Of a stretch of 64,000 nt of DNA, positions 18,560 to 28,982 are shown in pieces (position 1 is the stretch's first letter; every line of letters starts with the position of its first letter). The position numbers and the translations under genes are program-made. Below the pieces are notes generated by a model, which was not told where the DNA came from, did no database searches, and worked only from the letters and a program-made list of their open reading frames with translations. This DNA is from Nitratireductor sp. GISD-1A_MAKvit (GTDB lineage: Bacteria; Pseudomonadota; Alphaproteobacteria; Rhizobiales; Rhizobiaceae): positions 2,603,001 to 2,667,000 of the forward strand of contig NZ_CP161920.1 of assembly GCF_040819555.1 (NCBI RefSeq), read 5' to 3'.

Positions 18560-18588
18560 GCCCGCGAGCGATGCTCGCGGGCCTTTTT
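18560..18588. terminator. Strong hairpin terminator downstream of hppA
   Basis: GCCCGCGAGC (18560-18569) pairs perfectly with GCTCGCGGGC (18573-18582) around a three-base loop. CTTTTT follows on the plus strand. It lies 31 bases beyond the hppA stop on the minus strand, where a shorter T tract (GCTTTGG) follows the hairpin. Between this site and the previous terminator (18266-18559) I see no convincing gene. Confidence 0.75.
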
Positions 18589-18618
18589 CCTTGTCACGAA
18601 TGCAGGCTTGTCGGCCTG

Positions 18619-20752
18619 TCAGTGAGCCAGAACGGCAAGCAGGAGAAGCGCGATGATGTTGGTGATCTTGATCATCGGGTTCACCGCCGGGCCTGCCGTG
18701 TCCTTGTAGGGATCGCCCACCGTATCACCGGTCACCGAAGCCTTGTGCGCCTCAGAGCCCTTTTCATGTCTGGTGCCGTCAGCATCGACGAAACCGTCCT
18801 CGAAGGATTTCTTGGCATTGTCCCAGGCGCCGCCGCCGGCGGTCATGGAGATTGCCACGAACAGGCCCGTGACGATCACGCCCAGAAGCATGGCACCAAG
18901 CGCGGAGAAGGCTTCGCTCTTGCCTGCGATGGCGTAGACCACCGCAAACGCCACCAGCGGCGAGAGCACCGGCAGGAGCGAAGGCACGATCATTTCCTTG
19001 ATCGCGGCCTTGGTCAGAAGGTCCACCGCCGCGCCATAGTCAGGCTTTTCCCTGCCTTCCATAATGCCAGGTTTCTCACGGAACTGCCGGCGCACCTCCT
19101 GCACGATGGCGCCGCCCGCGCGGCCCACCGCCGTCATGGACAGACCGCCAAACAGGAACGGCAAAAGGCCACCGAAGAGAAGGCCGGCGACCACATAGGG
19201 GTTTGAGAGTGAGAAATCGACGCTCACGCCCTCAAAGAAAGTACCCGGCTCCGCATTGGCGGCAAAGTATTTCAGGTCCTCTGTGTAAGCAGCGAAGAGA
19301 ACCAGCGCGCCAAGACCGGCAGACCCGATGGCATAGCCCTTCGTCACGGCCTTGGTGGTGTTGCCGACCGCATCGAGCGCGTCGGTGGTCTGGCGCACCT
19401 CGGCCGGCAGATCCGACATTTCAGCGATGCCGCCGGCATTGTCGGTCACGGGACCGAACGCATCGAGCGCCACCACCATGCCCGCCAGCGCCAGCATGGT
19501 CGTCACCGCAATGGCGATGCCGAAGAGACCCGCCAGATTGAACGACAGGATGATGCCGGCAATGATGACGATTGCCGGAAGCGCCGTCGCTTCAAGCGAA
19601 ACAGCCAGCCCCTGGATGACATTGGTGCCGTGCCCGGTCACCGATGCCTGGCTGATGGAACGCACCGGCCGGTAGCCGACGCCGGTATAATATTCGGTGA
19701 TCCAGATGATGAGCCCGGTCACGCCGAGGCCCACCACGCCGCACCAGAAGAGCGACATGCCCGTAAACTCTGAACCATTGCTCGCCGAAAAGGACGTGGA
19801 TCCGCCGAGCCAGCCCCAGACAATGCCGCCAAGCGCGACGACCGAAAGGGCGGCAGTTGCCCAAAACCCCTTGTAGAGCGCGCCCATGATGGAGTTGTTG
19901 GAGCCGAGCTTGACGAAAAACGTCCCGATGATCGACGTCACCACGCAGGCAGCGCCGATAACCAGCGGGAAGAGCATGAGCGTCAACGCCACTTCGCCGG
20001 TGAAGAAGATCGAGGCGAGCACCATGGTGGCGACGACGGTCACCACATAGGTTTCGAACAGATCGGCGGCCATGCCAGCGCAATCGCCGACATTGTCGCC
20101 CACATTGTCGGCGATGGTCGCCGGGTTGCGCGGATCGTCCTCCGGGATGCCCGCCTCCACCTTGCCCACCAGATCGCCGCCGACATCCGCACCCTTGGTG
20201 AAAATGCCGCCGCCCAGACGCGCGAAGATGGAAATCAGCGAGGCGCCGAAGCCGAGCGCCACCAGCGCGTCAATGACGATGCGATCCGTCGGCGTATGGC
20301 CGAGCGGCCCGGTGAGAACCCAGAAATAGACCGACACGCCGAGCAGCGCGAGACCCGCCACCAGAAGGCCGGTGATCGCACCGGACTTGAACGCGATGTC
20401 GAGACCGGCTGCCAAGCTGTTGGATGCGGCCCTGCGCCGTGCGCACATTGGCACGCACCGAAACATGCATGCCGATAAAGCCTGCGGCAGCCGAAAGCAC
20501 CGCACCGATGAGGAAGCCGATGGCCGCCACGCCGGTGAGAAGCCACCATGCGAGAATGAAGACCACGACGCCGACGATGGCGACGGTGGTGTACTGCCTT
20601 GTCAAATAAGCCTGCGCCCCCTCCCGGATGGCACCGGCGATTTCCTGCATGCGTGCATTGCCCTGATCGGCGGCCAGCACCGATCGTGTTGCCCAGATGG
20701 CGTAAAGTATGGAAAGCACACCGCAGGCGATGACCACGTAAAGCATGTTCAT
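18619..20752 (-). pseudogene. hppA: Membrane proton-translocating pyrophosphatase, interrupted by one extra base
   Basis: This pump couples pyrophosphate hydrolysis to proton export across the inner membrane. The start at 20752 gives [20 protein letters not shown]. The N-terminal frame runs to [11 protein letters not shown] and is then lost; deleting one base in the CCC at 20430-20432 joins it to [18 protein letters not shown] and the rest of the protein. The repaired length is about 710 aa, as usual. The active-site segments [18 protein letters not shown] and [19 protein letters not shown] are intact. The sequence [16 protein letters not shown] carries lysine at the position that makes these enzymes independent of potassium. 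The rest is so well preserved that a sequencing error is likely. A terminator lies at 18560. Confidence 0.92.
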
Positions 20753-20955
20753 TGCCAATCTATCCCTTGATCTCGACCCGCGACTGGAACCCCCTCCCGG
20801 GTCACGCTGGAAAGGCCGGCGGCATTCGCGCCCCTCCCGGCCCAATGCGCGCAGCTTGGGCGAAGGCGCGCGGACACGTCAAGCTTGTAGGGGATAAATT
20901 GTCGCAGGTATGCGCCGGCACGGCTGTCAACGCGCCGTTCTCAAGGGGTTGAGGG

Positions 20956-22173
20956 TCAGGCGACCTGTCTGGAGCGGCGGCCGATGGCCATGACACCCAG
21001 TGCGAGAAGGCACGAACCGGCAACAGGAATCACGATCCAGGCGAGCATGTTCCAGCCGAACGCATTGTAGATCTGACCCGACATCAGAGAGGCAAAGGCC
21101 GTGGTCGAGAACAACAGAAAGTCGTGCACACCCTGCACACTGTTCTTCTCCGATGGCCGGTAGCACTCCGCAACCATCGCCGTTGCGCCGATGAAGCCGA
21201 AATTCCAGCCAATGCCAAGCAGGATCAGCGCCGTCCAGAACTGCCATAGCTCGATGCCCGATAACGCCACGATGGCGCAGGCAATAAGCGTCAAAAGTCC
21301 GGTTGCGACAATGGTTTCCTTGCCGAAACGCGCGATCAGCCGACCGGTAACGAAACTTGGCGCGAACATCGCCATTACATGCCAGGAAATGCCGAGCGTC
21401 GCTTCGTCGGGCGTGAAGCCGCAACCCACCATGGCGAGCGGCGCACCCGTCATGACGAAGCTCATCAGCGCGTAAGAGGCGACGCCGCAAAAGAGCGAAA
21501 CCAGAAAACGCGGCTGCGACAGAATCTGAAGCAGCGGCCGGGCCGGCTCATGATCGTCCAGCATTGCGGATGGCGCCTCCTTTGGCAGGCGCAGGAAGGA
21601 CAGAATGAACGATCCCAGAAGGCCCAGAACCACGAGCGCTGCGAAGGCGCCGGCAAACTGGATCGGTGCAAACAGGTCACGCGTATAAATCACGGTCTGC
21701 GGACCGATGATCGCAGCGAAGACGCCGCCGCCCAGAACCCAGGAAATGGCTTTCGGTTTGAAATCCGAGGGCGCGTTGTCGGCGGCTGCAAAGCGGTATT
21801 GCTGCAGGAACGCGTTGCCGATGCCTGCCAGCAGGAGGCCGATGGCGAAAAGCCAGAAACTGCTCTGGAACAGAGCGGAGGCGGCGACGAAACCGCCGCT
21901 TGCCGTGACAAGACCACCGGCCATGAAACCGTTGCGACGCCCCACCGCTCGCATCAGGGCGGCAGCGGGAAGCGCGCCCAGCGCGATGCCGACATTGAAG
22001 CCCGTGACTGGCGCCGTTGCGAGCGATTTGTCGCTGCCAAGCAGATAAAAACCGGCAAGACCACCCATGGAGATGGCGATCGGGGCTGCGGAACCGACGA
22101 TGGCCTGTGCGGAAGCAAGAATCAGCGCGGTGCGTTTTGCCTCGCGGTACAGGTCATCGCGTGTTTCGGTCAT
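20956..22173 (-). CDS. MFS transporter
   Basis: This 405-aa inner-membrane protein has about twelve hydrophobic segments and a major-facilitator layout, including a loop with [15 protein letters not shown] after the second or third helix and a matching [18 protein letters not shown] in the second half, the typical MFS intracellular loops. The substrate is not evident. Its ATG overlaps the nusB stop by four bases (ATGA), so it is the last gene of the glyA-nrdR-ribD-ribE-ribH-nusB run. A gap of about 200 bases to hppA should hold the hppA promoter. Confidence 0.85.
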   Translation of the reverse strand: MTETRDDLYREAKRTALILASAQAIVGSAAPIAISMGGLAGFYLLGSDKSLATAPVTGFNVGIALGALPAAALMRAVGRRNGFMAGGLVTASGGFVAASALFQSSFWLFAIGLLLAGIGNAFLQQYRFAAADNAPSDFKPKAISWVLGGGVFAAIIGPQTVIYTRDLFAPIQFAGAFAALVVLGLLGSFILSFLRLPKEAPSAMLDDHEPARPLLQILSQPRFLVSLFCGVASYALMSFVMTGAPLAMVGCGFTPDEATLGISWHVMAMFAPSFVTGRLIARFGKETIVATGLLTLIACAIVALSGIELWQFWTALILLGIGWNFGFIGATAMVAECYRPSEKNSVQGVHDFLLFSTTAFASLMSGQIYNAFGWNMLAWIVIPVAGSCLLALGVMAIGRRSRQVA

Positions 22174-22661
22174 TCCGCGTCTTTCCCCCTGCCCTCATTG
22201 CGACTGCGCCGGGCAACCCGGTCGAGCACCGCATTGACAAGCTTCGGCTCGTCCTCGGTGTAGAACGCCTTGGCAATGTCCACATATTCCGAAACGATTA
22301 CGGCAACCGGCACATCCTTGCGCCGCGTCAGCTCATAGACTCCGGCGCGCAGGATGGCGCGCAGCGTCGAATCAAGACGCGAAAGCGGCCAGTCCTCCGT
22401 CAGTGCCTTGCGGATCACCGGGTCGATCGTCTTCTGATCTTCGACAACACCCGAAAGAATGGCACGAAACCATTGCGGGTCTGCATCGCGGTAGAGTTCG
22501 CCGTCGATCTCCTTGCCGAGACGGAAAAGCTCGTATTCCGCCGTGGTTTCCAGCAGGCCCGTGCCTGCAACATCCATCTGGTAAAGCGCCTGAACGGCAG
22601 CAAGCCGGGCTGAGCCCCGTTTGTTGGCCGGGCGAAAGCCGTCTGCGGTCGGTTCGGTCAC
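22170..22661 (-). CDS. nusB: Transcription antitermination factor NusB
   Basis: NusB binds boxA RNA with NusE and supports antitermination of rRNA operons. The family features are [16 protein letters not shown] at the N-terminus, the middle [17 protein letters not shown] and [32 protein letters not shown] at the C-terminus. I choose the GTG at 22661: it follows the ribH stop by one base and has GGAG six bases upstream. The alternative ATG at 22691 lies inside ribH without such support. With this start the product is 163 aa. The ribH-nusB coupling is common. Confidence 0.94.
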   Translation of the reverse strand: MTEPTADGFRPANKRGSARLAAVQALYQMDVAGTGLLETTAEYELFRLGKEIDGELYRDADPQWFRAILSGVVEDQKTIDPVIRKALTEDWPLSRLDSTLRAILRAGVYELTRRKDVPVAVIVSEYVDIAKAFYTEDEPKLVNAVLDRVARRSRNEGRGKDAE

Positions 22662-22662
22662 A

Positions 22663-23142
22663 TCAAGCTCCCATGCGCTGTTTGAGCGCAATCATCGTCA
22701 GTGCCGCTTCGGCGGCAAAATATCCCTTGCCCATGCTCTCGCCGCTCGTGCCTTCGCTTTTTTCGATGCGGGCCAGTGCCTGCGCCTCGTTCTCGACGGT
22801 CAGGATGCCATTGCCGATGGCGAGGTTCTTCTCAACGGCAAGGTCCATCAGTGCACGGCTCGATTCATTGGCGACCACATCGAAATGGTAGGTTTCGCCG
22901 CGGATGACACACCCAAGCGCCACATAGCCATGATAAAGCGCACCGCCATTTCCGGACGCAGCAAAGGCGATTGCGGCCGGAACTTCCAGCGCTCCGGGAA
23001 CGGTCACCACATCATAGGCCGCTCCGGCGGCATCCAATGCAGCCTTTGCACCTTCAAGAAGACCATCGGCCAAATGGTCATAGAAACGGGCTTCGACGAT
23101 CAGCAGCCTCAGGGGGCGCGCATCGGCCATGACATTCTCCAC
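22663..23142 (-). CDS. ribH: 6,7-dimethyl-8-ribityllumazine synthase
   Basis: RibH condenses the ribityl pyrimidine with dihydroxybutanone phosphate to make lumazine, the penultimate riboflavin step. The 159-aa protein shows the active-site segments [15 protein letters not shown] and [16 protein letters not shown], with the catalytic histidine in the latter. It ends in [14 protein letters not shown]. Start at 23142 or five residues later. It lies between ribE and nusB in the same operon. Confidence 0.96.
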   Translation of the reverse strand: MENVMADARPLRLLIVEARFYDHLADGLLEGAKAALDAAGAAYDVVTVPGALEVPAAIAFAASGNGGALYHGYVALGCVIRGETYHFDVVANESSRALMDLAVEKNLAIGNGILTVENEAQALARIEKSEGTSGESMGKGYFAAEAALTMIALKQRMGA

Positions 23143-23173
23143 ACGGCTATAATTCTAGAATGAGAGCGCTGCC

Positions 23174-23789
23174 TTAAGCCTCTTTGGCGGCATCCGCAAG
23201 ACGTGCGGCGTAACGGGCCATCGTATCGACCTCGATATTCACCCGGTCGCCCACCTTTCGCTCTCCCCAGGTGGTAACGGAGAGCGAGTGATGAATAAGC
23301 AGAACGTCGAAACGCTCACCTGAGACGCGATTGACCGTAAGGGACGTACCGTCCAGCGCCACCGAACCCTTGGGCGCGATGAATTTGGCGAGTTCCTTCG
23401 GCGCTTCAAGCACGAAACGAACGGCTTCCCCCTCATCCTGGCGCTCGACGATTTCGGCCATGCCGTCCACGTGACCCGAGACGATATGTCCACCAAGTTC
23501 ATCGCCCACTTTCAGCGCGCGTTCCAGATTGATGCGCTGTCCCTGCTGCCAGCCGGAAGCCGTCGTCAGTCGCAGGGGCCTCTTCCCAGGCCTCCACCTC
23601 GAACCAGCGCGTGTTCGCGCCCTCTTCAGGCAGCGCCACCACGGTGAGACAGACACCCGCGCAGGCAATCGAAGCGCCAATGTCGATGGTCGCCGGATCG
23701 AAATTTGTCTCGATGCGCAGCAGCACCCCTTCATCGCGCGGGGTGACGGACTGCACCACGCCTATGTCCGTGACAATGCCGGTGAACAT
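23174..23789 (-). pseudogene. ribE: Riboflavin synthase alpha subunit, interrupted by one extra base
   Basis: This enzyme dismutates two lumazines into riboflavin. The N-terminal lumazine-binding repeat starts MFTGIVTDIGVVQSV at 23789 and includes IACAGVCLTVV and WFEVEAWEE. The frame then shifts; removing one base around 23575-23580 (run GGGGCC) joins LRLTTASGWQQGQRINLE and the second repeat with VSGHVDG, GTSLTVNRV and IHHSL. The repaired product is about 204 aa, the normal size. Its start overlaps the end of ribD by 28 bases. As riboflavin synthase is usually needed for growth and only one copy is seen, a sequencing error is the likely cause. Confidence 0.9.
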
Positions 23790-24892
23790 CGCTCGCCTTT
23801 CACATATTCCAGATAAACATCGTCGCCAAACCGCGCTTCGCGCAGCAGGTGAAAACCTTCCGGGATATGGTCGCAATCGATCGGTGCGGCAATCCCGCCA
23901 GGGCCGATTTCCGATGGCCCAACAAAGAGTGCGAGCCGGTCGACCACCCCTTCCTCGATGAACATCCGGGCAGTGAAGGCCCCCCCCTCCACCATGAGGG
24001 TCAGAATACCCCGCGCTGCCAGATCCTCCAGAAATTCCGGCAATGCGATCTCGCCGTCATGGAGTTCGACGCCGAGAAAGTCGACGCCTGCCTCGGCCAG
24101 GGCCTTTCTGCTTTCCGGCTGACAGTTTTCCGCCGCCGTGATCAGAACCGGCACATCGCGTGCAGACTGTGCCAGAGCGGACTGCACCGGGAGCTTCATC
24201 CCCCGGTCGAGCACGACGCGGAGCGGTGAGCGGTGTTCAAGCCCCGGCAGCCGGCAGGTCAGCGACGGATCATCCGCCAACACCGTACCGATGCCGACGA
24301 GGATAGCGTCGCTCTCCGCCCGCATCATGTGCGCCTGCCTGCGTGATACGGGGCCGGTGATTGCAACCTGTCCCTCCCCTTTCCGACCGATCATCCCATC
24401 GGCGGATATGGCAAGCTTGAGAGTCACTTCCGGACGTTTTCTCTCGGATCGCGTGAGATAGCCGCGCAGCATGTCCGCAGCCTCGTCCGCCAGCACGCCT
24501 TCGACCACCTCGATGCCCGCGTCGCGCAGGATGGCGTAGCCCCTGCCGCTCACGCGCGGATCGGGATCGCTCGCCGCGCCCACCACACGGGTAACGCCGG
24601 CGGAGACCAACGCATTGGCGCAAGGGGGTGTGCGGCCGTGATGGGCGCAGGGTTCGAGCGTGACATAGGCAGTCGCGCCACGCGCCGCCTCGCCGGCTTC
24701 TGCAAGCGCCTGCGGCTCGGCATGCGGGCGTCCGCCAATGGCGGTGACGCCACTGCCCACGATGCGTCCATCGCGCACGATCAGGGTTCCAACGGAGGGA
24801 TTGGTGCCGGTCAGGCCGAGATTGCGGCGCGACAGCCGGATCGCAGCCGCCATGAACCGCCGGTCGAGCTCGCTTGCCGGCCCGCTGTTCAT
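23762..24892 (-). CDS. ribD: Bifunctional riboflavin deaminase/reductase RibD
   Basis: RibD carries out the deamination and the side-chain reduction that follow GTP cyclohydrolase II. The N-terminal deaminase domain has the zinc ligands in PHAEPQAL and EPCAHHGRTPPCANAL. The C-terminal reductase domain (from about residue 150) has LKLAISADGMIG, ILVGIGTVLADDPSLTCR and LMVEGG. The length of 376 aa is usual. The gene starts four bases after the nrdR stop and its end overlaps ribE. Confidence 0.96.
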   Translation of the reverse strand: MNSGPASELDRRFMAAAIRLSRRNLGLTGTNPSVGTLIVRDGRIVGSGVTAIGGRPHAEPQALAEAGEAARGATAYVTLEPCAHHGRTPPCANALVSAGVTRVVGAASDPDPRVSGRGYAILRDAGIEVVEGVLADEAADMLRGYLTRSERKRPEVTLKLAISADGMIGRKGEGQVAITGPVSRRQAHMMRAESDAILVGIGTVLADDPSLTCRLPGLEHRSPLRVVLDRGMKLPVQSALAQSARDVPVLITAAENCQPESRKALAEAGVDFLGVELHDGEIALPEFLEDLAARGILTLMVEGGAFTARMFIEEGVVDRLALFVGPSEIGPGGIAAPIDCDHIPEGFHLLREARFGDDVYLEYVKGERCSPALSRT

Positions 24893-24896
24893 ACCG

Positions 24897-25355
24897 CTAG
24901 TCCTCTTTGCCCTTCAGTTCACCCAGAACGTCCTGAAAATCCTTGGCTTCGCGAAAATTGCGATAGACCGAGGCAAAGCGCACATAGGCCACGTCATCCA
25001 GCGCCTTGAGCGCATCGATGACAAGCAGGCCGATATCGTCTGACGGGATTTCCGTCTCGCCCGAGCTTTCGAGCTGGCGCACGATGCCGGTGACCGCGCG
25101 TTCCACGCGCTCCGGCTCCACATTGCGTTTTCTCAGCGCGATGTCGAAGGAGCGCATCAGCTTGTCTCGGTCGAACGGCACCTTGCGGCCCGACCGCTTG
25201 ACCACCACCAGATCGCGCAGCTGGATGCGTTCGAAAGTGGTGAAACGCCCGCCGCAATCGGGACAGGCGCGCCGTCTCCGGATCGCCGCCCCGTCTTCGG
25301 CGGGGCGGGAATCCTTTACCTGTGTGTCTTCCGACTGGCAGTAGGGACAGCGCAT
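24897..25355 (-). CDS. nrdR: Transcriptional repressor NrdR
   Basis: NrdR represses ribonucleotide reductase genes according to ATP/dATP level. The 152-aa protein begins with a zinc ribbon (MRCPYCQS and [13 protein letters not shown], two CxxC pairs), followed by the ATP-cone domain ([20 protein letters not shown]). Length is normal. It lies 35 bases after glyA and before ribD, an order found across alphaproteobacteria. Confidence 0.97.
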   Translation of the reverse strand: MRCPYCQSEDTQVKDSRPAEDGAAIRRRRACPDCGGRFTTFERIQLRDLVVVKRSGRKVPFDRDKLMRSFDIALRKRNVEPERVERAVTGIVRQLESSGETEIPSDDIGLLVIDALKALDDVAYVRFASVYRNFREAKDFQDVLGELKGKED

Positions 25356-25390
25356 ATCGGGCCCTTCTTCACGAATCCGTTCGTGACTGC

Positions 25391-26707
25391 TTACCCCAGA
25401 TAGGGGTAGAGCGGGAAGCGCTCGGTGAGTGCGATCACCTTGTCCTTCACAGCCTGTTCGACCTGGGCGTTGCCCTCATCCGAGTTCGCTGCCTTGAGAC
25501 CGTCGAGCACCTCGGCGATCAACTGGCCGATCTCGCGGAACTCCGCGGTGCCGAAGCCACGCGTCGTGCCGGCCGGCGTGCCAAGACGAATGCCCGATGT
25601 CACGAACGGCTTTTCGGGATCGAACGGGATGCCGTTCTTGTTGCAGGTGATGTTGGCACGGCCAAGGGCAGCCTCTGCGCGCTTGCCGGTGGCGTTCTTC
25701 GGGCGCAGGTCAACGAGCATCAAATGGTTGTCGGTGCCGCCCGACACGATGTCGAGGCCGGTTTCCTTGAGGCTCTCGGCCAGCGCACGGGCATTTTCAA
25801 CCACGTCGCGCGCATAAGTCTTGAAGTCGGGCTTCAGCGCCTCGCCCAGCGCGACAGCTTTTGCGGCGATCACATGCATGAGCGGACCGCCCTGCAGGCC
25901 CGGGAACACGGCCGAATTGAACTTTTTCGCCAATGCTTCGTCATTGGTCAGGATCATGCCGCCGCGCGGGCCGCGCAGCGATTTGTGCGTCGTGGTGGTG
26001 ACCACGTGTGCGTGCGGCAGCGGCGACGGGTGCTGGCCACCGGCCACCAGGCCGGCAATGTGCGCCATGTCGACCATCAGCCAGGCGCCGATCTCGTCAG
26101 CAATCTCGCGGAAGCGCTTCCAGTCCCAGACACGTGAATAGGCAGTGCCGCCGGCCAGAATAAGCTTCGGCCTGTGCTCCTTCGCCAAACGCTCAACCTC
26201 GTCCATGTCGAGCAGATGATCGTCCTTGCGCACGCCATAGGAGATGGGATTGAACCATTTTCCGGACATGTTGACCGGCGAACCGTGCGTCAGGTGACCG
26301 CCCGAATTCAGGTCGAGGCCCATAAAACTGTCGCCCGGCTGCAGAAGCGCCAGGAACACGGCCTGGTTCATCTGCGAGCCGGAATTGGGCTGTACATTGG
26401 CAAACTCGCAGCCGAACAGCTTCTTGGCGCGCTCGATGGCCAGCTCTTCGACGATGTCGACATACTGACAACCGCCATAATACCGCTTGCCCGGATAACC
26501 TTCCGCATATTTGTTGGTCAGGACCGTGCCCTGCGCTTCCATCACGGCGCGCGAGACGATGTTTTCAGACGCTATCAGCTCGATCTCGTGACGCTGGCGG
26601 CCAAGTTCCTTTTGGATTGCGGAGAAGATGTCCTGGTCGCTGTCTTCGAGCGGCCGGGTGAAGAATGCGTCGGTCTCGCTGGAAGCGGCGGCGGTCGCAA
26701 TTGCCAT
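25391..26707 (-). CDS. glyA: Serine hydroxymethyltransferase
   Basis: GlyA converts serine and tetrahydrofolate to glycine and methylene-tetrahydrofolate. The 438-aa protein has [19 protein letters not shown], the pyridoxal-phosphate lysine in [16 protein letters not shown] and the C-terminal [17 protein letters not shown]. The ATG at 26707 gives the usual length and has AAGGGA about 10 bases upstream; the frame continues to 26761 without family support. It is the first gene of the run that continues into nrdR and the riboflavin genes. Confidence 0.97.
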   Translation of the reverse strand: MAIATAAASSETDAFFTRPLEDSDQDIFSAIQKELGRQRHEIELIASENIVSRAVMEAQGTVLTNKYAEGYPGKRYYGGCQYVDIVEELAIERAKKLFGCEFANVQPNSGSQMNQAVFLALLQPGDSFMGLDLNSGGHLTHGSPVNMSGKWFNPISYGVRKDDHLLDMDEVERLAKEHRPKLILAGGTAYSRVWDWKRFREIADEIGAWLMVDMAHIAGLVAGGQHPSPLPHAHVVTTTTHKSLRGPRGGMILTNDEALAKKFNSAVFPGLQGGPLMHVIAAKAVALGEALKPDFKTYARDVVENARALAESLKETGLDIVSGGTDNHLMLVDLRPKNATGKRAEAALGRANITCNKNGIPFDPEKPFVTSGIRLGTPAGTTRGFGTAEFREIGQLIAEVLDGLKAANSDEGNAQVEQAVKDKVIALTERFPLYPYLG

Positions 26708-26810
26708 GGCGGTGTGTTCCCTTCGATGATGGATCAAATGCGGAAGTGGCGCATCTAGCATTTTTCCCCCGGTGTCACCACGCCTGCCGGCGAAAATTTA
26801 TGCGCCAGAA

Positions 26811-26840
26811 ACGAAACAGCCGCCCGTTTCCGGGCGGCTG
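26811..26840 (-). terminator. Terminator of the L,D-transpeptidase gene
   Basis: CAGCCGCCCG (26817-26826) and CGGGCGGCTG (26831-26840) form a perfect 10-bp stem with loop TTTC. On the minus strand TTTCGTTTC follows. It lies 25 bases beyond the stop at 26866. Confidence 0.75.
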
Positions 26841-26865
26841 CGGCAATTCATCATGCAACGGGTCG

Positions 26866-28119
26866 TCAGAGTGCCGTCGAAATCTGCAATTCGCTCGCTC
26901 CGTCGCGACCGTAGATATCGTCGCGCAGATGCACCGCGCCATCACCCGTCGACCAGGCCGAGATGTAGGTAAAATAGACCGGGACGGGATTGCTGAGCGA
27001 AACCCGGACATCCTCGTCGTTCTGGATCGTCTGCTCGATGCGCCGGCGGTCCCAGCCGTCGGTCTCGCGCAGGAGCCAGGTGACGAGATCGCGCACGTTT
27101 TGAACACGCACGCAGCCCGACGAATAAAACCGGTCGAGATCGCGGAACAGCCCCTGCTGCGGCGTATCGTGCATATAGACCGCATGCGGGTTCGGGAAAT
27201 TGATCTTGATCGACGCCATGGCGTTGATCCGGCCCGGATCCTGGCGGAACCGGTATTTGGCCGCGTCGTCCGTCGACCAGTCCACCGTCAGCGGATCCAC
27301 CTCGCTGCCATCGGGCGCGATCAGGCGGATATTGTTGTCCGTCAGATAGTTCGGGTTCTTGCGCATCAAGGGAATAATGTCCTTGCGGACAATCGAAACC
27401 GGCGCGTTCCAGTAGGGATTTATGATGATTTCGTTGATCTTGGAATTCAGGATCGGCGTCTGGCGGTCGACCTTGCCGACGATGGCCGTGTGGCGCAGCA
27501 TCACGCGGCCATTGTCCACCGCCTCGATTTCGGCGGCGGGAATGTTCACCACCACATAGCGGTCGCCAAGAAAACCCGACATGGAGCGCAGCCGAACGAG
27601 ATTGGTTTCAAGCTGGCCAAGGCGGATTGCGGCGGGAACGTTGAGAGCGGCGAAAGTATGCCGACCGGTCACACCGTCGGCCGGCAGGCCGTGGCGGGCC
27701 TGAAAACGCTTGACGGCCGCATCCACGTAAGAATCAAACGATGGCGACATGCCTGCGCGCTGTGAAAGGTCGCCTGAAATCATCAGCCTGCGACGCAGGA
27801 TCTCCACGCTGGGGTCGACAACGCCCAGTTCCAGTTTCTTGTCATCTGGCACACGCGGCCAACCGCCCTGCGAGGCGATGCTGGAATATTCCATGATCGC
27901 GCGCTCGACATAGGAAACGGTTTCCTGGCTGAAGATCGGAAGGTTGGAAGCCACCTTGCCGCCGCTGCTTGCCCGTGCATCGAACTGGTCGCTCCATGCA
28001 CCGCGCCGCGGCGAACGGATAATCGCCTCGATCAGGTCCTGGGCGTTGGCGGCTCCGGTCATCGCTGCCGTTGCGGCGGCGCCGGCACCGGTTAGAAACA
28101 TGCGGCGGTTCGTCTTCAT
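26866..28119 (-). CDS. L,D-transpeptidase (YkuD/YcbB-like, LdtP-like)
   Basis: This 417-aa exported enzyme likely forms 3-3 cross-links in peptidoglycan or attaches proteins to it. A twin-arginine signal (TNRRMFLTGAGAAATAAM) begins at residue 3, with cleavage near ANA at 24-26. A peptidoglycan-binding domain lies at about 120-165 (FQARHGLPADGVTGRHTFAALN) and the YkuD domain at about 187-370. The catalytic histidine is in YMHDTPQQ (H317) and the cysteine in SSGCVRV (C336), both intact. A MarR-type gene follows upstream; in Liberibacter the regulator LdtR controls the transpeptidase gene ldtP. Calling this the same pair is inference from sequence type and adjacency. Confidence 0.9.
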   Translation of the reverse strand: MKTNRRMFLTGAGAAATAAMTGAANAQDLIEAIIRSPRRGAWSDQFDARASSGGKVASNLPIFSQETVSYVERAIMEYSSIASQGGWPRVPDDKKLELGVVDPSVEILRRRLMISGDLSQRAGMSPSFDSYVDAAVKRFQARHGLPADGVTGRHTFAALNVPAAIRLGQLETNLVRLRSMSGFLGDRYVVVNIPAAEIEAVDNGRVMLRHTAIVGKVDRQTPILNSKINEIIINPYWNAPVSIVRKDIIPLMRKNPNYLTDNNIRLIAPDGSEVDPLTVDWSTDDAAKYRFRQDPGRINAMASIKINFPNPHAVYMHDTPQQGLFRDLDRFYSSGCVRVQNVRDLVTWLLRETDGWDRRRIEQTIQNDEDVRVSLSNPVPVYFTYISAWSTGDGAVHLRDDIYGRDGASELQISTAL

Positions 28120-28166
28120 ACGCGTATCCGTGCTCTCTTGGCTCGACAGCCCGTCTCATCGAAGGG

Positions 28167-28195
28167 CTGCATGCAGTGCTACAGGCATACATGCC
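28167..28195. promoter_or_regulatory. Two adjacent palindromes upstream of the L,D-transpeptidase
   Basis: A perfect palindrome CTGCATGCAG lies at 28167-28176 and a second inverted repeat GGCATACATGCC at 28184-28195. They are 48-76 bases upstream of the transpeptidase start, where an operator would be expected. Binding by the neighbouring MarR regulator is a guess. The rest of the 284-base gap to 28403 shows no gene. Confidence 0.35.
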
Positions 28196-28403
28196 GCGAC
28201 TGCGTTAAGAATCCGCGAACCCTGATGAAAATCGGCGCAACACGCACCGCGCGGCCTCCATCAGGCTGCATTCCACCTGATTATGACCTTAACGTGACCA
28301 AGCGTCACCCGGTAGGAAAAAACAAATACGTGAAGACCGGCGTCCCGCCACGCCGGCCTTCACTGGCTGCACACCGGCGCGCAGCCAGGTGATCAGGATG
28401 AGA

Positions 28404-28919
28404 CTACATGCGGTAGGCGATCGAATCGTTCCAGAAGCGGTCGAGCCGCTGCAGGGCACGGTTCATCTGGCTGAACTCGTCGGGGCTGATGCCACCCACC
28501 TGCTCGATGGAGCCGATGTGACGGTTGTAGAGCCCTTCGACCACCTTCGCGACCTGCGCGCCCTTCGGCGTCAGGCTGATACGCACCGAACGACGGTCGA
28601 CGCGCGAACGCTGGTGGTTGACGAAGCCGAGATCGACCAGCTTCTTGAGATTGTATGAGACGTTGGAGCCGAGATAGTAGCCGCGCGAGCGCAATTCGCC
28701 AGCCGTCAGTTCCGTGTCACCGATATTGAAGAGCAGCAATGCCTGGATGGCGTTGATGTCGCTGCGTCCGTTGCGCTCGAACTCATCCTTGATCACGTCG
28801 AGCAGGCGACGGTGCAGCCGCTCCACGAGCTGGAGAGATTCAAGATAAAGAGAACGCAGTGCATCTTTGCGTTCATCATTCGAAGCGGCAGGTTTCGCCG
28901 CGGGTCGCGAAGTATTCAT
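28404..28919 (-). CDS. ldtR: MarR-family transcriptional regulator (LdtR-like)
   Basis: This 171-aa winged-helix regulator has the MarR core with recognition region ELRSRGYYLGSNVSYNLKKLVDLGFVNHQRS and the wing RVDRRSVRISLTPKG. The C-terminal LDRFWNDSIAYRM and the long N-terminal helix SLYLESLQLVERLHRRLLDVIKDEF match the rhizobial LdtR group, whose Liberibacter member regulates the transpeptidase ldtP and stress tolerance. The ATG at 28919 has AGAGG 9 bases upstream. It lies 285 bases from the transpeptidase on the same strand, so each gene may have its own promoter. Confidence 0.85.
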   Translation of the reverse strand: MNTSRPAAKPAASNDERKDALRSLYLESLQLVERLHRRLLDVIKDEFERNGRSDINAIQALLLFNIGDTELTAGELRSRGYYLGSNVSYNLKKLVDLGFVNHQRSRVDRRSVRISLTPKGAQVAKVVEGLYNRHIGSIEQVGGISPDEFSQMNRALQRLDRFWNDSIAYRM

Positions 28920-28982
28920 AACTAAAGCCTCTCGTTTGACGCCGGTGATTTTTGTTTTTTGTCTCACCTTGGCCTGACCCTA

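Noticed and set aside
16715..18600. Functional insertion sequence or prophage
   Set aside because: The transposase is only a C-terminal fragment with frameshifts and clear terminal repeats were not found; no phage structural gene is seen.
22661..22691. The upstream ATG of nusB at 22691
   Set aside because: The GTG at 22661 has a well-placed GGAG and joins directly to the ribH stop, whereas the ATG lies within ribH without such a site.
26665..27765. Plus-strand frame of 366 codons opposite the L,D-transpeptidase
   Set aside because: It is antisense to the transpeptidase, which has Tat signal, YkuD motifs and its own terminator.
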